A program made the translations under genes and the position numbers. Source: Oscillospiraceae bacterium (GTDB lineage: Bacteria > Bacillota_A > Clostridia > Saccharofermentanales > Saccharofermentanaceae). Taken from it: 10,506 bases of DNA. A model generated the notes under the pieces. That model was not told the origin of the DNA and ran no database searches. It worked only from the letters and a program-made list of their open reading frames with translations. This document shows positions 1 to 6,269 of the stretch, piece by piece. The stretch is from the NCBI GenBank assembly GCA_902803365.1, contig CADCPU010000215.1, positions 1 to 10,506 on the forward strand, read 5' to 3'. Within the stretch, counting starts at the first letter, position 1; every line of letters starts with the position of its first letter.

Positions 1-21
1 CAAGTCTATTCCCTTTCCGTC

Positions 22-59
22 AAAAAAATACTAACTAGGAGAGTTTACCACAAAACCTC
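22..59 (-). terminator. Possible weak terminator after the MATE gene
   Basis: On the minus strand, 17 nt after the MATE stop, GAGGTTT can pair with AAACTCTC (positions 39-59, one bulged T, 6-nt loop). A run of seven T follows at 28-22, but about 10 nt beyond the stem, which is further than in a standard rho-independent terminator. It fits the end of a transcription unit but the stem is short and AT-rich. Nothing else is recognisable in positions 1-75. Confidence 0.25.
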
Positions 60-75
60 GGAAAATACACGAACG

Positions 76-1476
76 TCATTCTTCCTCATTTACGATATTC
101 TGCGCCCAATCGACTTTGCGAAGGATGAACAGCGATATAAAACACTTCAAGACATCTGAACAGCTGGCGATCGCATATACTGCCAAAATGCTCAAAGACG
201 TATAGTGCGCGAAAATGAATGCGAGCGGAACATACGCTGCCCACTGGATACCGCTGTCAAAGAGGAACGTAAGCCAGGTCTTTCCTCCCGAACGGAGCGC
301 AAAATAGGATGAATGGCATACTCCCTGGAACGGAACAAAGCACGCATTTATTATGATCAGCCTTGTTGCAAGAGCTTTGACCTCCGGCTCGGTGTTATAG
401 ATGGACGGAAAGGCTCCGGAGCTCAGAGCCATCAAGGAAGCCGTGATCAGGCATATGCCGAAAGTAAATGCGATGAGCTTTTTTGTGGTCGCCTTAGCTT
501 CTTCGATCTTATCTGCACCGAGCATTGGTCCGATGATTATCGATACTGAAGCTCCCATTGCCATAAAGAAGATATTGAAGACGTTCGCGATGGAAACGTC
601 CATATTAAGCGCTGCAACCGCACTTAATCCCCTTACGGAATAACTCTGTGTCGCTATCGTGATCGACAGGACCCACAATGCTTCATTTACTACAAGCGGC
701 AGACCTTTGACTGCTATGCCCTTAAGGAGCACAGACGGAACTGCAAGCGTTTTATATATGCGGCCGACGTACGGCAATTTCAACTTATTGGCATGTGAAT
801 AGACTACGTTGATAACAAATTCGACGCCTCTTGAGATCACTGTCGCGATCGCGGCACCCGCAACACCGAGCTTCGGAAAGCCAAAATGACCGAATATAAG
901 AATATAATTAAGTACCACATCGGTAAGGACTGCTACTATTCCGGCGATCATTGGAGGGATCGTCTTGCCGCTCTCCCTCAAAGTCGAAGAATAGCACATG
1001 GAAAACCCAAGGAAAGGCAATCCGATCAACATGATCTTCAGATAAGTAAATGAAGCATTTAATGTCTCGACCGGATCTCCGATACCGTCATCAGAATCGT
1101 GTATATAGAGATTTATGAGATCTTTACCGAAGCACAGGAAGATCGCGGTAGAGATCACCGTCAGCACCAATACTATAAGCAATTTGATTCGGAAGGCCGC
1201 AGCCATGCCGTCGTAGTCTTTCTTTCCAAAATATTGCGCACTGAAGATACCTGCTCCGGATACTGCTCCAAAGCAGACAATGATATATACAAACATCAGA
1301 TTATTGGCAATAGATACTCCTGACATGGAGTTTGTACCTATCTGCCCTACCATGATGTTATCGAGAAGTCCCACGACATTCGTGAGAGCGTTTTGGAGCA
1401 TTATCGGTATAGCTATAAGAAAGAGCATCTTATAGAAAGCCTTATCTCCTATGTAAGATCTGATTCCTGTATTCAT
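76..1476 (-). CDS. MATE family multidrug/metabolite efflux transporter
   Basis: A 466-residue integral membrane protein with the usual 12-helix, two-lobe MATE length. Members exchange Na+ or H+ for organic cations, drugs or metabolites across the cytoplasmic membrane; the substrate cannot be predicted here. Seen: an opening with FYKMLFLIAIPIMLQN, the TM1 segment GLLDNIMVGQ whose Asp (about residue 39) matches the conserved cation-site acid of the family, the loop LRESGKT (about 166-172), and the family segment VLNYILIFG followed by FPKLGVAGAA (about 188-209). The start is the ATG at 1474-1476; an in-frame GTG at 1506 would add ten residues but lies inside the upstream gene's terminator hairpin, and homologues typically begin close to the chosen Met. 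No Shine-Dalgarno sequence precedes the ATG; a promoter abuts it instead. The reading frame is intact with no sign of decay. It appears to be a single-gene unit. Confidence 0.93.
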   Translation of the reverse strand: MNTGIRSYIGDKAFYKMLFLIAIPIMLQNALTNVVGLLDNIMVGQIGTNSMSGVSIANNLMFVYIIVCFGAVSGAGIFSAQYFGKKDYDGMAAAFRIKLLIVLVLTVISTAIFLCFGKDLINLYIHDSDDGIGDPVETLNASFTYLKIMLIGLPFLGFSMCYSSTLRESGKTIPPMIAGIVAVLTDVVLNYILIFGHFGFPKLGVAGAAIATVISRGVEFVINVVYSHANKLKLPYVGRIYKTLAVPSVLLKGIAVKGLPLVVNEALWVLSITIATQSYSVRGLSAVAALNMDVSIANVFNIFFMAMGASVSIIIGPMLGADKIEEAKATTKKLIAFTFGICLITASLMALSSGAFPSIYNTEPEVKALATRLIIINACFVPFQGVCHSSYFALRSGGKTWLTFLFDSGIQWAAYVPLAFIFAHYTSLSILAVYAIASCSDVLKCFISLFILRKVDWAQNIVNEEE

Positions 1477-1484
1477 ATGCACAA

Positions 1485-1513
1485 ATAATATTAAAGACCC
1501 GATCACTTATCAA
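1485..1513 (-). promoter_or_regulatory. Promoter of the MATE gene (near-leaderless)
   Basis: Minus-strand TTGATA (1513-1508, 5/6 to the -35 consensus), a spacer of exactly 17 nt, then TATTAT (1490-1485, 5/6 to the -10 consensus). Transcription starting about 7 nt after the -10 box would begin near 1478, two bases before the MATE ATG. The -35 box lies inside the hairpin that terminates the upstream gene, so the two signals share DNA. Assignment is by consensus match only. Confidence 0.55.
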
Positions 1514-1525
1514 GTGTCGGGTCTT
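1494..1525 (-). terminator. Hairpin terminator after the small membrane protein gene
   Basis: AAGACCCGA pairs with TCGGGTCTT (9 bp), followed by an inner 5-bp stem (CACTT/AAGTG) after a single bulged T, with a 3-nt loop. On the minus strand it is followed by TTTAATATTATTT, an imperfect U-rich tract. It begins 28 nt after the stop of the 89-residue gene. The hairpin is nearly symmetric, but the plus-strand side has only a short AATTT tail and no gene upstream that needs it. Confidence 0.65.
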
Positions 1526-1552
1526 AATTTCAAATGGATTATCTTTTTTCGA

Positions 1553-1822
1553 TCACATACCTGTTGCAGCTTCGCTCAAATATGTGAGTGCAGTTCCTGC
1601 AATACCTGTAGCGAACAAGATCGCAATGATTATCGCAACAACGATAAAGGAACAGAAATAAGAACGTGCAAAGCTCCTTCTGTTAATGTTTGCAGGGCTG
1701 AACGAGAACACGATCAGGAAAATGAATCCTACGACCGGGATCGAGAAAAGGATCTCGAGCCAGAAATAGTTCCAAGCTGTAAGCGGCTTGTAGTGCGGAT
1801 CGATGTTTGTGTTGTTAGACAT
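1553..1822 (-). CDS. Small two-helix membrane protein, unknown function
   Basis: An 89-residue protein. A polar N-terminus (1-17) leads into two hydrophobic helices (about 18-41 and 56-79) joined by a short basic hairpin loop with the motif NINRRSFARSYFC (about 45-57), and a short tail. By the positive-inside rule the Arg-rich loop should face the cytoplasm, putting both ends outside. The pattern of a Trp/Tyr-rich start, FSIPVVGFIFLIVFSF and an NINRR-FARSYFC loop resembles small uncharacterised membrane proteins common in Clostridia; I do not know a function. Start choice is firm: GAGAGG (1831-1836) sits 8 nt upstream of the ATG. It lies between two hairpin terminators, so it is probably transcribed alone, from a promoter within 1823-1881 that I cannot fix confidently. 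Confidence 0.85.
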   Translation of the reverse strand: MSNNTNIDPHYKPLTAWNYFWLEILFSIPVVGFIFLIVFSFSPANINRRSFARSYFCSFIVVAIIIAILFATGIAGTALTYLSEAATGM

Positions 1823-1881
1823 TTCAAATACCTCTCATTTCATAACTTTTATGCCAACGCCGTTAAGGCTTTAGTAACATT

Positions 1882-1920
1882 TTTAAAATCTGACGGCCGC
1901 CGATCACTCGACAGCCGTCA
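1882..1920 (-). terminator. Rho-independent terminator after the lipoprotein gene
   Basis: On the minus strand TGACGGCTGTCG pairs with CGGCGGCCGTCA: 12 pairs including two G-U wobbles around the 6-nt loop AGTGAT, followed by GATTTTAAAA. It lies 24 nt after the lipoprotein stop codon. The T tract is interrupted but the GC-rich stem is strong. The opposite strand has no T tract, so the signal is directional. Confidence 0.8.
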
Positions 1921-1944
1921 ATGTAAACCAAATATTCAAAAGAA

Positions 1945-3441
1945 TTACTTAACAGCCTTTACTGTCTTTGTAACATCATCGATAAATGATGTGTCTGCAT
2001 CGCCGGAGATTGCCTGGAAAGCAATTACCAACATACAATCATCTTTGAAAGCAACGTAGTTATTTACGCCCTCTTCGTTAGAGAATGAATACATCTCGAC
2101 CTCACCGACTGTCTTCTTCTCTACCTTACCTGCTGCTTCACCATCCATTGTTGCAAGGAAAGCGATGGCATCTTCTACACTTGTGTCACCAAGATCAGCG
2201 AACTGTGTAAGCATTACCATTACCAATGTACTGGTTGAGCTGGTACCGAGGAAATCGATCGTGAACTCATTACCAGCGGAATCGCCAAGCAATGAAGGGT
2301 CGATATTTACGCAATCCTCAGGTACGGAGAACTGAATGTTGAAATACTCGTTTGTATATACGAACTTGGAATCGTCATAAGAACCCTTTACCTTGTCGTC
2401 AGGCTTCTTCATTGTAAGCTGACCTGCAGAAGAAGATGTCTTTGTCTCATCTGTCTCATCTGTCTCATCAGTTGTCTTTGTCTCATCTGACTCAGATGTC
2501 TCGTCAGTCTCGTCTGTATCCTTTGTCTCATCAGGCTCCTCTGTAGGAGTAGGTGTAGGAGTAGCAGCTGCCTCAACATATGTAGAAGCACTCTCGTAGA
2601 GTGTTGAATCAGCGTTATCAACGGATACTGTGTAGTAACCTGTTGCAAATGCATCGAGCTTACAATCCTTAGGTGCGATATCAAGAGTTAACTCAGCACC
2701 TGCATGGAATACTGCCGTGAACTCGTAAATTGTGGAATATGAAGGATCGGAAAGCTTAACGCTGAGATCCTTGTCCTCAAGTGCATCAACATCTGCACAC
2801 TTGATCTTTACGGACAACGTATCAGTTGCTTCATACTCAGACTCAGCGAAAGATACTGTTAAAGCGTCCTCATAATAAACGAAAGAATTTACATAGATGT
2901 ATGTGTTTACAACATCATAGAACTTCTTAACAACCTTGTCTGCGTTGTCAACAAAGATGTCCTCTTCGTCTTCGTCATATACGAAATCGAAATCAACTGA
3001 GAGTTCCTTTGTCTTCTTTGAATCCTTGATAGCAGCGATCCACTCATCAGCTGTTGAAGTCTCTGTTGAGATGGACTCGATATCAACGTACTCGAATGTT
3101 ACAGGGATAGATGCTTCGTCTTCCTTGATCTCGATGTCGTCCTCGGAAAGCTCATAAGTGAATGTCTTGAGCCACTCCTTGTAAACGTCCTCTGACTCAG
3201 GGCCAAAAGCGTACTCTTCAATGAGTGTCTTTGTTGTATCCTTAAGTTCGAAAGCGCCGTCCTCGATCTTCTTGGCATCGAGAGCGATCAAAGCCTCGGA
3301 GAAATCCTCAGCAGCATCCATAACCATATCGTTATCGATCGAACTCTTCTTACCCAGTTTCTTAACTGCGTCACAACCTGTTGCAGAAGCTACCAAAGTG
3401 AGGATAACTACTGCAGAAGCGAGCTTCTTAAGATTTTTCAT
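1945..3441 (-). CDS. Secreted lipoprotein with an acidic Thr/Asp/Glu linker
   Basis: A 498-residue protein with a lipoprotein signal: basic MKNLKK, a hydrophobic core, then SATG-C23. Ala at -3 is permissive rather than ideal for a lipobox. After processing it should be anchored on the outer face of the membrane. Residues 24-290 form a mixed, acidic region; 33-120 resembles small NTF2-like lipoprotein domains in pattern only, and 205-290 looks beta-rich. Residues about 291-340 are a low-complexity linker (TPTPTPTEEP, then repeated DET/DETK units). Residues 357-498, opening with a YTNEYFNIQFSVPED pattern, look like a compact alpha/beta domain of the PsbP/DUF1795 kind, by resemblance only. I do not recognise a specific function. 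The start is well supported by GGAGGAGGG (3448-3456) 6 nt before the ATG. It is bounded downstream by a strong terminator, with its own promoter region upstream, so is probably monocistronic. Confidence 0.88.
   Translation of the reverse strand: MKNLKKLASAVVILTLVASATGCDAVKKLGKKSSIDNDMVMDAAEDFSEALIALDAKKIEDGAFELKDTTKTLIEEYAFGPESEDVYKEWLKTFTYELSEDDIEIKEDEASIPVTFEYVDIESISTETSTADEWIAAIKDSKKTKELSVDFDFVYDEDEEDIFVDNADKVVKKFYDVVNTYIYVNSFVYYEDALTVSFAESEYEATDTLSVKIKCADVDALEDKDLSVKLSDPSYSTIYEFTAVFHAGAELTLDIAPKDCKLDAFATGYYTVSVDNADSTLYESASTYVEAAATPTPTPTEEPDETKDTDETDETSESDETKTTDETDETDETKTSSSAGQLTMKKPDDKVKGSYDDSKFVYTNEYFNIQFSVPEDCVNIDPSLLGDSAGNEFTIDFLGTSSTSTLVMVMLTQFADLGDTSVEDAIAFLATMDGEAAGKVEKKTVGEVEMYSFSNEEGVNNYVAFKDDCMLVIAFQAISGDADTSFIDDVTKTVKAVK
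2444..2470 (-). repeat. Three tandem 9-bp units in the lipoprotein linker
   Basis: On the plus strand gtctcatct, gtctcatct, gtctcatca run in tandem; the minus strand encodes consecutive DET units. Further diverged copies of the unit (gtctcgtca, gtctcgtct, gtctcatca) extend irregularly to about 2533. The unit length is a multiple of three, so gain or loss of copies would change linker length without breaking the frame. Confidence 0.75.
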
Positions 3442-3467
3442 AGGTTTCCCTCCTCCAAATATGCATA

Positions 3468-3500
3468 ATCATACTGTTAGTTCATGACGAACTAGTTCAA
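3468..3500 (-). promoter_or_regulatory. Candidate lipoprotein promoter with long spacer
   Basis: Minus-strand TTGAAC (3500-3495) and TATGAT (3473-3468, 5/6 to consensus) are 21 nt apart, longer than a normal 17-nt spacer. The spacer is occupied by an inverted repeat. Long-spacer promoters are known for activator-controlled genes such as those of MerR-type regulators, but no regulator gene is visible here. The TATGAT box alone may suffice with another -35. Confidence 0.35.
3478..3498. promoter_or_regulatory. Operator-like inverted repeat upstream of lipoprotein gene
   Basis: TAGTTC-ATGAC-GAACTA (3478-3494) is a perfect 6-bp inverted repeat with a 5-nt spacer, and its right half overlaps a 10-bp palindrome GAACTAGTTC (3489-3498), giving three half-sites in 21 bp. 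It sits just upstream of the TATGAT box and about 37 nt before the lipoprotein start codon. It could bind a dimeric regulator. Alternatively, if transcription starts further upstream, it would form a small 5'-leader hairpin. Confidence 0.4.
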
Positions 3501-3507
3501 TTTTATT

Positions 3508-3536
3508 TAATTATTCCTTATTAGTCTATTTGTCAA
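3508..3536 (-). promoter_or_regulatory. Alternative upstream lipoprotein promoter
   Basis: A perfect -35 hexamer TTGACA (3536-3531, minus strand) is followed after 17 nt by TAATTA (3513-3508), which matches the -10 consensus poorly. If used, it would place the inverted repeat at 3478-3498 in the 5' leader. It is included because the -35 is exact; the -10 is the weak point. Confidence 0.3.
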
Positions 3537-3592
3537 AACACCCAATTAAGCCCATTCAATGCGCTCAATTGTGTGGTATTTGCCTCATATTC

Positions 3593-3601
3593 TGCTATAA
3601 T
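3593..3601 (+). promoter_or_regulatory. Extended -10 promoter of the FliB-like gene (leaderless)
   Basis: TGCTATAAT is a perfect extended -10 element (TGnTATAAT), which can work without a strong -35; none is evident upstream. The last T of the box is followed by six bases (CGCCGT) and then the ATG at 3608. A start 7 nt after the box coincides with the A of the start codon, predicting an mRNA with no leader. No Shine-Dalgarno sequence is present, which agrees. Confidence 0.6.
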
Positions 3602-3607
3602 CGCCGT

Positions 3608-4510
3608 ATGAAAAGAAAAACATTATCCTACTATCCCAAATTTCAATGTATCGCGGACAAGTGCCGTCATTCCTGCTGTCTGGGCTGGGAGATCGATATC
3701 GACCCCGATACCAGAGAGCATTATGCAACTTTAAAGGATCCGTATGCAAAGACCATCAACGACAACATCGAAGATGATCCGGAGCCTCATTTCAGATTGA
3801 CTTCAGATGAGAGATGTCCTTTCCTGAACAGTCGCGGACTCTGCGATATGATCCTTAACATCGGTGAAGAACATCTCTGCAATATCTGCAGGGATCACCC
3901 GAGATACAGAAATAACGGAGAGATAGGACTCGGCATATGCTGCGAAGAGGCTCTGCGCCTTCTTATCGAAGAAACTGACCCAATAACCGAGATCGAAGTC
4001 GAAGATGATTACTGCGATGATGACGATGAACTCGTTTTCGAGTACGAAGTACAGCGCAAAGAGTTGTTCGACATCTTAAATTCCGATGCTGATTTTGAAG
4101 AAAAGATAAATCGTTGCTCCGATTATATGGGCTGCGGGCTTGAATTCGATCCCGATTGGAGCAAAAAACTCCTTTGGGAACTCGAGAGAATGGAAGATTC
4201 TTGGGAAGACCGACTCGAATCGATCGGTACTCTGACATTAAAAATGAGCAGATCCGAGAACAAGATATTCTCAAATCTGCTCATATATTTCATTCACAGG
4301 TACTTTCCGCAGAGTTATGATGACTACTCACTCGTTAAGATGTGGGTCTTCTGCGAATTCTCGGTCTTCACGATCATGTCGATCTTCCAAAACAGTGACC
4401 GAACGATCGAAGGACTGTCCGAGACTGCGAGATTGTTCTCATCCGAGATCGAATACTCCGATCAGAACATCGATATCATATTGGATAATCTGTTACCAGA
4501 CATCTCCTGA
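3608..4510 (+). CDS. fliB: FliB-like flagellin lysine-N-methylase family protein
   Basis: A 300-residue protein of the family named for FliB, which N-methylates flagellin lysines in Salmonella. Seen: the N-terminal cysteine signature C14-x4-C19-x3-CC (23-24) followed by GWEIDIDP, then CPFL (70-73), GLC (77-79) and HLCNICRDHPR (89-99) and GICC (about 109-112). The Cys cluster resembles YkgJ/CxxxCC-type metal or Fe-S sites. The C-terminal part is less conserved and contains an acidic stretch (DDYCDDDDE, about 132-140). It is shorter than the roughly 400-residue Salmonella FliB. The Met at 3608 is chosen because it directly precedes the family signature; an in-frame TTG at 3530 would place the TATAAT box inside the gene. 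No flagellar gene is nearby, so its real substrate is uncertain. It is the only plus-strand gene here and its 3' end overlaps batC by 18 nt. Confidence 0.85.
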   Translation: MKRKTLSYYPKFQCIADKCRHSCCLGWEIDIDPDTREHYATLKDPYAKTINDNIEDDPEPHFRLTSDERCPFLNSRGLCDMILNIGEEHLCNICRDHPRYRNNGEIGLGICCEEALRLLIEETDPITEIEVEDDYCDDDDELVFEYEVQRKELFDILNSDADFEEKINRCSDYMGCGLEFDPDWSKKLLWELERMEDSWEDRLESIGTLTLKMSRSENKIFSNLLIYFIHRYFPQSYDDYSLVKMWVFCEFSVFTIMSIFQNSDRTIEGLSETARLFSSEIEYSDQNIDIILDNLLPDIS

Positions 4511-5302
4511 ATAAGTCCAAGGCTGGCCTTCCGTTGCTTCCTGAGCGCCTAGTTCATCAGCACGCTCTGAATTTGCATCATCCTGGATCTGAGCCAACTG
4601 GTCCTTGAGTTCCTGATCCTTACGCCTCTGCTCTTCTTCCTGAGCCTGCTGATCCTGTTGACTCTGACCGTCTTGTTCATCAGTATTGCCTTGACCGTCC
4701 TGCTGTTCTTCATCGCCCTGGTCCTGCTGGTTCTGATCCTGATCATCGCTGGAACCGTCGTTCTGCTGATCCTGCTGATCTTGCTGTTCCTGTTCCTGCT
4801 CTTGTTCCTCTTCTTCCTCTTTCTCGAGTTCTTCCTTATACTCTTTGATCTCGTCATAAAGAGTCTGAGCTTCTTCGTCGTGACCGTTGCCGTCATCCGT
4901 TGCGCATTCGTCCTCTGTCAGAACATTCATTGCCTTCTCGAGAAGTTCGATTATGCTTCTGCGGTTCTCCTTTGTCACGTTGTCAGTATCGATCGGAATG
5001 ACCATCGACAGAGCTTTGTTGACTCTTACGTCACACTCTTTCTTCTCGGGAAGAGTCTTGATATCAAGCGCCTTATCGTATTCCTCGATGGCCTTCTCGT
5101 ACTTCTTCTGCTTGAAATAGCTGTTTCCGAGGTTATAAGGCTCTACCCACGGCTCCATAAAGCCGAGCCATGCAAATTCGTTGTTGTCGAAAATGTTATC
5201 CCTCATCTTTGAGATCATTCGCTCGTTACAGAAAAAGTTGAGCGAATACAGAATAAGTCCAAGGGATGACAGGATACAAAGACTGTAAATTATCTTTCTC
5301 AT
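4493..5302 (-). CDS. batC: BatC-like membrane-anchored TPR protein
   Basis: A 269-residue protein and last gene of the MoxR/VWA operon. An N-terminal hydrophobic segment (about 4-24) serves as an anchor or uncleaved signal. One clear tetratricopeptide repeat is visible at about 54-81 (PYNLGNSYFKQKKYEKAIEEY and KALDI), probably continued by a degenerate helical pair to about 130. Residues about 158-227 are low-complexity Gln/Glu/Asp/Gly, followed by a charged helix and a Trp-containing tail, PWTYSGDVW, at the C-terminus. TPRs mediate protein contacts, and the family partner is the VWA pair encoded just upstream. The ATGA overlap with batB (5299-5302) indicates coupled translation; AAAGG lies about 10 nt before the ATG. 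The symbol is given by domain content and position, not by close sequence recognition. The 3' end overlaps the convergent FliB-like gene, and no terminator is seen. Confidence 0.82.
   Translation of the reverse strand: MRKIIYSLCILSSLGLILYSLNFFCNERMISKMRDNIFDNNEFAWLGFMEPWVEPYNLGNSYFKQKKYEKAIEEYDKALDIKTLPEKKECDVRVNKALSMVIPIDTDNVTKENRRSIIELLEKAMNVLTEDECATDDGNGHDEEAQTLYDEIKEYKEELEKEEEEEQEQEQEQQDQQDQQNDGSSDDQDQNQQDQGDEEQQDGQGNTDEQDGQSQQDQQAQEEEQRRKDQELKDQLAQIQDDANSERADELGAQEATEGQPWTYSGDVW
4509..4522 (+). repeat. 14-bp direct repeat, copy 1 (3' end of batC)
   Basis: GAATAAGTCCAAGG occurs here, starting inside the FliB-like stop codon, and again at 5251-5264. Both copies have the same orientation and lie near opposite ends of batC, in different batC reading frames. 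It may be chance. Confidence 0.6.
5251..5264 (+). repeat. 14-bp direct repeat, copy 2 (5' end of batC)
   Basis: Exact second copy of GAATAAGTCCAAGG, 742 bp from the first, within codons for the N-terminal anchor of BatC. Identity stops at 14 bp on both sides. Confidence 0.6.
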
Positions 5303-6252
5303 ACGTGCCAGACCTTTCTCTTAAAGTCGATAAAGTCCCAGATAAGGATCAGGATGAGCGGTATCAGGAAATAGTAGTATGTCTCGTTATACTGCATCTC
5401 CTTGTGAGCTTCCTGTGTCATCCTTACATCTTCCAGGATGTTATCGATAACGGGGTCGATATCCTCCGTTTCCTTCATATGGATATAATCAAGATCCATA
5501 TCTTCCGCTATAGTCTTAAGGTTTTCCTCGTCGAGCTTGGAAATCGCCTTCTCGCCTTTGCTGTCCTCGAGATACTCGTAATTATCGAAAAACTCATAAG
5601 GCTTTATGAGCATTCCGGCACCCTTCTTGGTTCCGTATCCCAAAACAGCACCACCGTCGACCAACTTCTTGATGTCCTTGTAGGATTCGATGTCTTCATC
5701 TTTATTATTCTCACCGTCACTGATGAAGAATACGTAGACGTTTGCATCTTCCTTGGAGTTAGCAACATCGAGCTGTTCCTTCATCATTTCCTGACAGAGG
5801 TTGAACGAACTTCCCTCTGCGTAAGACATTCTGAGTGGCTCGATCGTCTTGAGCATACTGCTGATATGCTGCGCATTTTCAGTATAAGGACATACTACCT
5901 GACAGTTATTATGGAACGTCATGATGCCGAATCTTGCACCATAGAGTTCCTCCATGATGTAATCGCAATCTTCTCTTACGGCATCAAGCCTTGTAGTGCC
6001 TGTCTCGCCGTGTCCGTCTTCAGCGATCATACTGATCGTATCGTCGATAACGAAAAGAACGTAGGCATCGACCTTTGGCGGATCAGTGATCTGATTCTCG
6101 TCAGGGACCATTATCCTCAGGTTGATACAGAAAAGCAGTACCACGGCAATGATCTGTCTGACATAAGGCAAGACTCCTTTTCGCTTAAAAAGAAGAAGTG
6201 CCACGCAAAAGATCGCCATGAGCCAAACAGGTATCATTGGATTTATTGTCAT
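5299..6252 (-). CDS. batB: BatB-like VWA-domain membrane protein
   Basis: A 317-residue protein with an N-terminal hydrophobic region (two short helices, about 5-22 and 31-49), a von Willebrand A domain (about 62-270) and a C-terminal helix (about 292-308) ending in basic residues. In the VWA domain the metal (MIDAS) motif reads D70-D-T72-I-S74, so Thr replaces the usual first Ser of DxSxS. EGSS (146-149) occupies the position of the MIDAS Thr loop, and ISDGENN (177-183) supplies the conserved Asp. Most substitutions preserve hydroxyl ligands, so metal binding remains plausible. The start has a strong GGAGGGG (6259-6265) 6 nt upstream. It follows batA by 17 nt and overlaps batC by 4 nt. The role, from the family, is as a partner for MoxR and BatC in a membrane complex; the name BatB rests on being the second VWA gene. 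Confidence 0.88.
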   Translation of the reverse strand: MTINPMIPVWLMAIFCVALLLFKRKGVLPYVRQIIAVVLLFCINLRIMVPDENQITDPPKVDAYVLFVIDDTISMIAEDGHGETGTTRLDAVREDCDYIMEELYGARFGIMTFHNNCQVVCPYTENAQHISSMLKTIEPLRMSYAEGSSFNLCQEMMKEQLDVANSKEDANVYVFFISDGENNKDEDIESYKDIKKLVDGGAVLGYGTKKGAGMLIKPYEFFDNYEYLEDSKGEKAISKLDEENLKTIAEDMDLDYIHMKETEDIDPVIDNILEDVRMTQEAHKEMQYNETYYYFLIPLILILIWDFIDFKRKVWHV

Positions 6253-6269
6253 CTAACACCCCTCCTTCC

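Noticed and set aside
1477..1506. GTG start ten codons upstream for the MATE gene
   Set aside because: It falls in the terminator hairpin and before the probable transcription start; the extra residues are not typical of the family.
1514..2059. Plus-strand frame of 181 codons
   Set aside because: It runs through two terminators and the small membrane protein gene, is Cys/Arg-rich without pattern, and starts inside a hairpin.
2444..2570. Tandem repeats as a CRISPR array
   Set aside because: The units are 9 bp, in frame within a coding linker, with no spacers.
3530..3607. TTG start adding 26 residues to the FliB-like protein
   Set aside because: The added segment overlaps the TATAAT box and has no ribosome site; the family signature starts right after the ATG at 3608.
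4658..5212. Plus-strand frame encoding a very hydrophobic Leu/Phe/Ile-rich protein
   Set aside because: It is the complement of the Gln/Glu/Asp-rich codons of the TPR gene, which automatically read as Leu, Phe and Ile on the other strand. It is not a real membrane protein.
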